Source: Anaeromyces robustus (taxonomy: Eukaryota > Neocallimastigomycota > Neocallimastigomycetes > Neocallimastigales > Neocallimastigaceae). From it: 37,500 bases of DNA. The stretch covers positions 147,501-185,000 of the forward strand of contig MCFG01000040.1 of NCBI GenBank assembly GCA_002104895.1, in the 5' to 3' direction. The notes under the pieces were generated by a model, which saw nothing but the letters and a program-made list of their open reading frames with translations, searched no databases and was not told the origin of the DNA. This document shows, in pieces, positions 22,355-37,500 of the stretch. The position numbers were made by a program, and so were the translations under genes. How positions within the stretch are numbered: the stretch's first letter is position 1; every line of letters starts with the position of its first letter.

Positions 22355-25300
22355 ATGGAATATCCAAATGTTTATAGAGATGAATCTATAGTTGAAAATC
22401 ACTTTGGAATTGAAATTAAAGATCCATATCGTTGGCTTGAAGGTTTTTGTTTTCATATATTTTTATATAAAATAAAAATAAAATATATATTATTACTTTA
22501 CAATAATATTAATATAATATTATTTTTAATATTTTTAATATACATAATATAACATTATATAAAGATCCAGACTCTGAAGAAACTAAAAAATTTGTTGAAG
22601 AACAGAATAAAATTACTTTTAAATACGTTAATGGTAAAAAATTTTTTTCACATATAGAAAAAAAAAATAAAAATAAAAAGAAATAATAATAAAACCACAT
22701 AATATTATAAAATATATTAATCTTAAATATTTCTTTCTATTACTTTTTTTATAAATATAAAAGATTATGAATACCGTGAAAAATTAATAAATAAGTAATA
22801 ATATAAATATATAACGTAATAAAAAATATATATTAAATTTTAAACTATTTTATTAATATGTAATATTAAATAAATATTCTATTTCTTTAATTAAGAATAA
22901 CTGAAAAATATAATTATGAACGCTTTGGTTGTGTATTTAAAAGAGGCAAAGGTGAAAATGAATACTATTATTATTATCATAATTCAGGTTTACAGTCACA
23001 AAGGTATTCTTAAGATAATAGTATATAATATAACTATTTAATTATTATTTTTATTAAATACAATATTATATACATATTTTCCTTTCTATGAATAGTGTTT
23101 TATATAGACAAAAAACATTAGATAATGAACCAGAAGTTTTCTTTGATGTATATATTAAATTATAATATAATCATTTTTTAGAATCATTATATAAGTTTAT
23201 ATTTAATATAATAAATTATTTTTTAATATAAATAATTAAATATATATATTATTTTCTATACAAAATAGCCAAATACATTATCTGATGATGGTACTGTTGC
23301 TTTAAGTAGAATTTCATTTTCTGATTCTGGAAAATACTTTGCTTATTCTCTTAGTAAAAGTGGAAGTGACTGGACTACTGTAATATATCAAATATCAGTC
23401 ATGTATATAATAAAATTTTTAATTACTGAAAATGATACTAATAAATTAATTTTTTTATTAAATATATAATAAAATATATTATATAAGATCTATATAAAGT
23501 AAGCGTTATAAAACGTTATATATTATTATTATTATTATAATTATCCTTATTAAATAGTTATTATAAATAAAAAATTATATAAAGTAAAATTGAGAACGGA
23601 AAATTAGTACAATTGGATGAACCATTGAATTGGGTAAAATTTTCTGGGTAAATATCAATATCAATATCTTCTTAAATATTTATATAATAATTAAAAATGT
23701 TATTTTAATAATGTATTATTTTTTTTATAAAAAAGTATTACATGGACGAAAGATGAAAAAGGTATATTCTATCAAAGTTATCCAAAACCAGGTATTGGGC
23801 AAGATAAATCAGCCGGTACAGAAACTGATCAAAATGAAAATGCTATGGTAAAAATAATATAGATTTAATAAATATATTGTTAATACCATAAAATATTTTT
23901 ATTAATATATAATTAAATATAATATTTATAAATAGATGTATTATCATAGAATTGGAACAAAACAAGATCAAGATATTTTATTTTATTCAGAACCTGAAAA
24001 TCCAAAAAATATGTTTGGTATAGATATTACAGATGATGGAAAGTATTTATTATTAATTATTGACGCTTCATGTGATCCAAAAAATAAAGTATATGTAATG
24101 AAAATTAATGGAGAAATCAATGGTAATGTTATTAAAATAAAAACTAATATTAAAATAATTTAATATTACCTTTAGCTAATTAAATATTAAATAAATTTTT
24201 GCATATATATTTTATAATAATTCTTATTAAATTAGATAAGCCTGTGTTTAATAAACTTATTGACGAATTTGATGTATTTTTTTTTCAATTATAATATACA
24301 TATTTATTATAAATATAAATAATAATTATATCAAATTTTATATATATTTCTTTTTTTTTTTATATTTACAGGCTGAATACACATTGTAATTATTATTATT
24401 ATTATATTTATATATTTATATAATATAAATATATCTCATCATTTATTTTAATAATAAATTTTTATCATTAATAGAATTCATAATTCAGGTTCAGTATTTT
24501 ATTTTAAAACAAGTAAAGATGCACCACAATATAAAATTGTAAAAGTTGATATTAATGATTCGTCAAAAAAATTTGTTGATGTAATTCCGCAAAACAAGAA
24601 TGTTATTGATGGTGTTTTATTCTGTAATAATAATAGTTTTGTTATTAATTACTTATATGATGCAAAAGTATGATAAACATTTTATTATTATATAAATTAT
24701 TTAAATAATATATATATACTCATCAATATATATATATGTATATATATAATTTATAGCATTCTCTTAAAGTTTTTGATATTTCAGGACAATATAAATATGA
24801 CATTAAACTTCAAGAAGGATCAATTGTTAATAATTTTGATGCCAGAGAAACTGATAATGAAGTAATAATCATATATAATGACAAAAAAAATTGGTTTTTT
24901 TTTTTATTATTTTTTTATTAAATTAAGTATATACGTTCAATAATTAATTTAGTAATTAAAATTATAATAATAATTTTTTAGTTATTTTTTAGAGTATCAT
25001 CTTTTGTTAATCCAGGTACAGTATATAAGTGTGATCTTAGAAACAGTTCATGCCAAGAGTTAAAGAAAAGCATCATTAAAAATTACAATTCAGATGATTA
25101 TGTAGTGAAACAAAAATTCTATCCGTCTAAAGATGGAACTTCTATTCCAATGTTTATTGTCCATAAAAAGGTAGTTCTAATATAATTTTAAAATAATATA
25201 AATATATAGAAATATTTCCATAATTATAATAATAATATACGTAACTACATCTTGATAAAAAATAAAAATCATATTTAGGGATTAGAATTAAAAGGTAATA

Positions 25301-26878
25301 ATCCAACTTTATTATATGGTTATGGTGGATTTAATATTAGTATTCTTCCATTCTTTTCTCCAATATGGATGACTTGGATATATCATTTCAATGGAATTGT
25401 AATTTTTTTTTTATTTTCCTTTTATTTTTCTTTACTATTACATAATAATTAATTATAATATTATAAAAGAAAAAACTAATATAAATATATAATAAAAAAA
25501 AAAAGTATGTTGTTGCTAATATTCGTGGTGGTGGTGAATATGGTGAATCTTGGTATGAAGCTGGAAAACTTGATAATAAACAAAATGTCTTTGACGATTT
25601 TCAGTGGGCTGCAAAATATTTAATTAATCTCAAATATACTTCTCCTGAAAAGTATGTTATTTATATTTATATTTATATATTTATATTATTCATTTTTTTT
25701 TTTTTTTTCATTAATTATTTTTATTTATTAATTAAATACAATTTAACAAATTTACAAAACATATAAAAATATAATAAAAATGGTATTTTATATATAAAAT
25801 AAAATAATAAAAATGTTTATATTCAATAATAGGTTATGTATTAATGGAGGTTCTAATGGAGGCTTATTAGTTGGTGCATGTATTAATCAAGCTCCAGAAC
25901 TTTTTGGTTGTGCAGTTGCAGATGTTGGGTAAAATTTTAATTGCTTTAGTTAGACTTATAAATTACTTTATTACTTTTTTTATAAATATTATTATAATAA
26001 AATATATAAATATATATATATATATTAATTTTATAATATATATATATATACTTCTTCAATTATATTAGTGTTATGGATATGTTACGTTTCCATAAATTTA
26101 CAATTGGTCATGCTTGGTATTATTACCTATTCTATATATAAAACATGTTAATTTAAAAATTTTATATTAATTTTTTTTTTTTAAAAAAAAAAAGGGTTTC
26201 AGATTATGGTGATCCAGATAAAGAACACGATTTTAAAACAGTATTAAAGTAATATATATACATAGAAATAATTAAAATTTTTCTTATAAGAAATTTAATT
26301 AAATTCTTTCTTTCTTTTATATATAAATTTATAAGATATTCTCCATTACACAATGTCAAAGATAATACCGAATATCCAGCAGTTTTACTTACAACTGGTG
26401 ATCATGATGACAGAGTGTAAATAATAGAATATATATAATATTATTATCATTATTAGTAAATACTAAAAAAAGACTTAAATTATATTTTCTTATCATTATT
26501 ATCATTTATATTTATTTATTAATTTATTACATTAAAAAAGTGTACCACTTCATTCTTTAAAATTAATATCTCAATTACAATATGTAGCAGGTAAATCTAC
26601 TAAAAAACCATTACTTATTAGAATTGATACTAAGGTAAATTAATAAATTTATTTTTAAAAAATTAAAAAAAAATAAACAAAAAAATTGTATAACTAATTT
26701 ATATAATTTATTTTATTTTCATTTTTTTTTTTAAATTTTATTATTATTTTTACTTTATATTTCATTATATAAAAAGTCTGGACATGGTGGAGGTAAACCA
26801 GTTAAAAAGAGAATTGAAGAAGCAACAGATAAAATTTCATTTATAAATAAAAATATTCATGCTGAATGGTATGATTAA
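22355..26878 (+). CDS. dpoA: Prolyl oligopeptidase (prolyl endopeptidase), 23 exons
   Basis: This cytosolic S9A serine peptidase cleaves short peptides after proline. In Dictyostelium, loss of the enzyme (DpoA) is known to alter inositol phosphate levels and lithium sensitivity. Exons are 22355-22442, 22565-22633, 22764-22794, 22896-23003, 23096-23147, 23269-23379, 23488-23498, 23585-23647, 23736-23847, 23936-24122, 24236-24273, 24372-24385, 24475-24667, 24757-24861, 24982-25170, 25279-25398, 25506-25651, 25833-25928, 26069-26116, 26195-26248, 26336-26416, 26541-26634 and 26777-26878. They total 703 aa, against about 710 in mammals. The N-terminal DPYRWLE starts the fold, the beta-propeller follows, and the catalytic domain carries GGSNGG (Ser553), DHDDRV (Asp636) and GHGGGKP (His673). 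The 11-base seventh exon is inferred: it gives SDWTTIYINKIENG, aligning with the family at equal length. An alternative extends exon 6 to 23411 and adds seven residues. The 14-base exon 12 is firm. Confidence 0.95.
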
Positions 26879-27806
<928 letters not shown>

Positions 27807-29739
27807 TTAATTTTTCAAATGGAACGGTGTCATTTGAATAGTGTTTTGTGGAAGACTGTAATCTTTTGAATAAATATAATATATAATAATTTGGAAGGCT
27901 GATAATAAGCAACCTAAACCATTTGGAACAGTAACAAATTTATCATTTATAATATATCTTTTATAATAAAAAATATTATTTATAATATATAAAATTTTAA
28001 TAATTTTATATTTTTACTTTATTGAATAAAAATTAAAGTAATTAGTATGTTATAATTACCCATATAACGTCCTAAATTATATAAAAAATATAAATATAAT
28101 ATAAAAATAATGAAAATAATATAAATTATTAAAAAAGAAAATATATATATATATTTAAATTAATATAACAAATATCAAATTTTTAAATTATATTTATATA
28201 TATATATGATTTCAAAGATTAATATACCAAAGAAAAGAGGATACAAAGGAAATTACTATAAGATGAATTGATAAACTTGAATTATCTTTAGTTTGAACAA
28301 CTCTTTTCTATAAAATCAATTTATTTATTTTTTAAGAAAATAATATTATTATATCAATATTATAGAATATATATAATATCAATATTTAAAAAAAAAAAAT
28401 TTATTTTATTATAGTAGCTTACAAGTGTTGATAAAGGTGACCCTATTATTTTTTTTAAAAAAAAAGTATATATATTAATAAAAATATATTAAAAATAATA
28501 ATAAAAAAAAAAAAAGTTAATACATACCAAATGTTATTATAGTAGATATATTTGTTATAAATCCTAATACAGTATAACTAGTTGAACCTCTATACATAAT
28601 ATAAATAAAAGAAAAAAAAATATTAATAAAAAAAAAAAAAAGAAAAGAAGATATTTTATAAATTTCTTTTAAATACAAATATCAAAATAACATTTTTTAC
28701 CTATTAAATTTTACATATGATAAAATAATAATTAATCCTAATATAGCGATAGTAAATGATTTTTCTACTTTTTTCTATAATATATTAATAATCAATTAAT
28801 TATTAGTTAAAATAAAAAAGTAATAAAATTAATAATAAAATACATTTAAATTATTTTAATAACAATAATTTACCTTTAAATCTCTAGCATTCTTATAATA
28901 TCTTTTATATAGATATATATATTACATATAAAATATTTAATAATTATTTATTTATATAATAATAAAATTATATAATTAAAAATTAAAAATTTCAAATATT
29001 TACATATAAATAACATTAGTTGTTATTAATATTCCGGTGAAGTTTACAAAAATCATTGCAAGGTCACCTATATTTATTTTTTTTTAAATAATTATAATTA
29101 TCAAATAATAATATATATTATTAATGATATAAAAAAAAATTTATTATTATTATTATTATTATTATTTATTAATTACCTTTTAAAATTCCATACTTTTCCC
29201 ATAAAGTACAACTAATTTTAATAATATATTTATATTAATGATTAATATTTGTTAAAATTTGAAATGTATGATTATAAATACAACTTTTAAAATAATAATA
29301 TTATATTAATATAATGTAGATTGTTACTTGAAAAATGTCATAATATGTGGAAAGAATGGAATAATATATATAGCATTTATATTTCTATTTATTTCTAAAG
29401 GTGTTTTTCTATAAGTATAAACATAAATAAATATAACAAGTTAAAAAAAAAACAATAATAAACATTTCTATTAAATTAAATTTCTTTTTTAGATTTTTGA
29501 GATATTTAAAAATAAACTTACAAATGTGTTAAAAACATTAAAATCTATAATATAAATATTAAAAATTATTATTAATAATATTATTATTAATAGTATTTTT
29601 AATGATATTTTTTTTAAAAATATTTTATAATATGTTAATTCTAAACATTCATGCTTAATTTTAAAATTATTAATTAATTTATAAATATACATACTGTCGA
29701 AATAGTAGCTCCAATTGATACCAAATTATCTATACTCAT
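27807..29739 (-). CDS. SWEET-family (MtN3/saliva) sugar transporter, 12 exons
   Basis: SWEET proteins are seven-helix facilitators that move mono- or disaccharides down their gradient across plasma or internal membranes. Minus-strand exons are 29739-29695, 29544-29522, 29408-29328, 29211-29177, 29067-29004, 28901-28874, 28774-28701, 28589-28528, 28442-28423, 28307-28228, 28071-28060 and 27957-27807, giving 224 aa with all phases closing. The two MtN3 repeats are recognisable. The first has CTLWEKYGILKGD (residues 51-63) followed by NFTGILITTNVIY. The second has GSPLSTLKRVVQTKDNSS (138-155), SFLWTLYG, and VPNGLGCLLSAFQIIIYYIY (185-204), the classic IPN.LG..LG..Q..LY pattern. Exons of 12, 20, 23 and 28 bases make this an exceptionally finely split gene. 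No symbol is assigned because the paralogue is not known. Substrate and membrane are unknown. Confidence 0.87.
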
Positions 29740-30391
29740 TTTCGACGAAATATAATAATTATTTATTTTTACTTAATTTACTTAATTTATTATTATTATA
29801 ATTATTATTATTATTATTTAAATTTTTTCTAATATTTATTTTTATTTTTATTTTATTCTTATTTTTATTTTTATTTTCTCATCTAATATTATATTTTTAT
29901 TTCTTTTATTTTATTATTTTTTTTTTAAAAAAAAAGATTTAATATTTTTAAATAAATTACACAAAATATAATTTAATAATTAATTAAGATTATTTTGTAT
30001 ATAAAATGTAATTAAAATGTAATATAAAGTAATATATATGAATAAAGTTAAAAAAATAATTTATTAACATATGGAGAAAAAAAATTAAAATTTGTTAAAA
30101 ACAAATCTATAATAATAATAGATAATAATAGATAATAAAAATAATAAGATAAATTGTTACCAAAAAAAATAAAAAGCTAAAAGCGGAGTTCTTTAATAAA
30201 ACTGAAAAAAAATATATATATATATTATTTAATAATTATTATAAATTTAAAAAAAATTATTAAAATACAAAAAATAGAAATAATTCGTTCGTGTTATTCT
30301 AAAAATTATATATAAAATAAAAGTAATTATATTTTTAAAATTGATAAAAAAAAAAGAAGATAAAAACGAAATAATAATAATAAAAAAAAAA
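29740..30391. promoter_or_regulatory. Divergent promoter region between SWEET and IFT20
   Basis: This 652-base 5'-5' gap is A/T-rich, with a (TTTTTA)n-like stretch near 29838-29877 and a T-run/A-run pair near 29922-29936. Presumed promoters for both genes lie here, but no specific element is recognisable. Confidence 0.55.
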
Positions 30392-31248
30392 ATGAACGGT
30401 ATATCCAATAGTAATGATATCATACCTACATTTGATTATACAGGAAAAATAAGAATTTTAGAATCTTCAAATTTTGAACAATCGCAGCAATTAAAAGACC
30501 AATGTAGAGAATTTGTTGATAGTAAAACAATCTTTTTATTTTTAGTATAATTAATAATAATTTATTCCTATTTTAATTAATAATCATTATAATTTTCTAA
30601 ATATTACTTTATTATATAACTTATTATATTCTGATTATTTTTTATTAAAATTAAATAATAAATATGCAATGTATATTATTATATATTATCTTCTTTTTTT
30701 ATTTTTTTTTTAAAAAAAAAAAGAAATTACTGAATTCAGTACAATTGTTAGTTCCTTTTTAGATTTATTAAAAGAAAAATCTGAACAAATTGAAAAGGAA
30801 AAACTAAAGGTTTATATAATTGTTATAATAATATTTTTATTTTTACATCAAGTTTTAATACAATGAAAACTAATGTTTTATATATTAAATGATTTTGTTA
30901 TTTTATGTATTTATAATTGTGCAATGTTTGGAATGAATATCTATTCTATAACTGATAAAAAATAAAATAAAATAAATATTAAAATGTAAAAGGCTATTGG
31001 TTTAAGAAATAAAGCTGAAAAGGAAGCTGAAAATAGAAAAATATTAGAACAAAGATTAATTATACTTATAAAAGAAAGAAAGGCTGAATTTGACAGGTTT
31101 ATAATTAAATAGAAAAATTTAAAAAATAAATTTATGAATAAATTATAATTTTACTATTGTTTTTATTTAATATAATATACATTTCAACATAATTAATATC
31201 AATTATAATTATATCATTATCATGACCATTATATTTATTATATATATT

Positions 31249-31294
<46 letters not shown>

Positions 31295-31433
31295 TTTGAA
31301 TATATAAATATTAATAAATATTATAATGTTATACATATATATATGCATATTAAGATTAACTGCACAATATGATTCATTAGTTAAAATAGAACAAGAGCAA
31401 GCATCATTTATTGAAACCTTAAGTGGAAAATAA
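30392..31433 (+). CDS. ift20: IFT20 homologue (intraflagellar transport 20), four exons
   Basis: IFT20 is a small coiled-coil protein of the IFT-B complex. In animals it also sits at the Golgi through GMAP210 and works in vesicle traffic outside cilia. Exons are 30392-30521, 30724-30809, 30993-31096 and 31355-31433, encoding 132 aa, the same length as human IFT20. Conserved positions include FDYTGKIRILE near the N-terminus, LKDQCREFVDKITEF (35-49), EKEKLKAIGLRNKAEKEAE (66-84) and KIEQEQASFIETL near the end; these match the family pattern L.E.C..FV.KI..F, E..K.KAIG.RN and K.E.EQ..FI. From about residue 50 on the protein is predicted coiled coil. The start is the ATG at 30392, since the longer frame upstream has only a TTG. 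Two introns begin GTTTAT, a less usual donor. The gene is divergent from SWEET and convergent with the kinesin. Confidence 0.87.
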
Positions 31434-32085
31434 AAAATTAATATATATAAATTGAAATAAATTCTCAAAATTATTGAACTTATTTATCTACTTAATAATA
31501 GATCTATTCATAATAACAATATAAATATATAAATATCCTATCAAAATAATACAAAACAAAACAAAACAGAACAAAATATAACATAACGAAAAAAAATAAA
31601 ATAAATTTTTTTTTATGACCAATATTAAAAGCATTCTTATTATTAAACTTAAATAAATAAATAAATATATATATATATAAATAAATAATAATAAATATGA
31701 CTATTATTAAAATATTTATTAATAAAAATTAAAACAAATTAAAACAAATAAATTTTATTATATTTACTATATTTTATAACATTTCATTAAAATTTATTTA
31801 ATTCTATATTATTTTATTGTATTATATAGCTTTCCTTTTTTATCTTATAAAAAAAAAAGAGAGAAAAATATATTTATATCTATATTTATACATAAATATA
31901 ATTATTATTTTTTGGTATATAAAATTATAAATAAATAATTTTGATGGAATTAATAATAATTATTAATAATTATTGTTTTATAGTTATCATAATGAAATAT
32001 TAAAAAAAAAAAAATAGTATTATATATATCTTGATATTAAAGATAATAATTATGAATTATTATTATTATTATTATTTTGTTTATT
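31434..32085. other. Convergent intergenic region between IFT20 and the kinesin
   Basis: This 652-base A/T-rich gap has a short (AAAAC)n stretch near 31550-31573, TAAA-type repeats near 31650-31690 and a few TATT runs near 32058-32075. No coding or RNA gene can be supported. Confidence 0.6.

Positions 32086-37500
<5,415 letters not shown>

Noticed and set aside
23380-23411. Extension of prolyl oligopeptidase exon 6 to a GTATAT donor
   Set aside because: It is in phase and cannot be excluded, but it adds seven residues in a region where the family has fixed spacing. Kept as the second choice.
29489-29692. Minus-strand 67-codon Ile/Leu-rich frame as a separate small membrane protein
   Set aside because: It is SWEET intron 1 read through into the 23-base exon 2. 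The real exons at both sides join in phase.

Overview
This window looks like nuclear DNA of a dictyostelid social amoeba, Dictyostelium discoideum or a close relative. The evidence is extreme A+T richness, intergenic DNA made of A/T homopolymers and (TAAA)n, (ATTTT)n and (ATT)n microsatellites, short A/T-rich introns, and Asn-, Thr- and acidic low-complexity tracts in the proteins. The species call is an inference. No rRNA, tRNA, transposon or CRISPR array was seen. All gene models were spliced by eye, using reading phase, splice dinucleotides and remembered family motifs.

Ten protein genes alternate strictly in strand. In order they are: an Smr-domain protein (+, 100-801); Mediator subunit Med10 (-, 1646-2658); a zuotin/DNAJC2 ribosome-associated J-protein (+, 3983-9167); a TTC29-like TPR protein (-, 10006-12745); an ankyrin-like repeat protein with a one-base frameshift (+, 13363-16697); the MCM9 helicase (-, 17273-22037); prolyl oligopeptidase (+, 22355-26878); a SWEET-family sugar transporter (-, 27807-29739); IFT20 (+, 30392-31433); and a kinesin that runs off the right edge (-, from 32086). 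The intergenic gaps are therefore alternately convergent (3'-3') and divergent (5'-5', presumably shared promoter regions).

The genes do not form a pathway or operon. They cover transcription (Med10), co-translational chaperoning (DNAJC2), DNA repair and replication (MCM9), peptide metabolism (prolyl oligopeptidase), sugar transport (SWEET) and the cytoskeleton or trafficking (IFT20, kinesin, perhaps TTC29).

The most striking observation is in MCM9. Its sixth intron (20620-20731 on the minus strand) has no usable GT donor. It does have a perfect U12-type AT-AC 5' splice site, a near-consensus U12 branch site 12 bases from the end, and an AC acceptor. Removing it restores the conserved MCM segment GRIPRS exactly. 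Other points of interest are two genes whose animal relatives are ciliary or flagellar (IFT20 and TTC29) in a lineage that makes no cilia, exons of 11-14 bases in prolyl oligopeptidase and SWEET, a homopolymer frameshift in the ankyrin-like gene, a novel duplicated motif in DNAJC2, and two perfect (ATT)n arrays of about 280 bases each.
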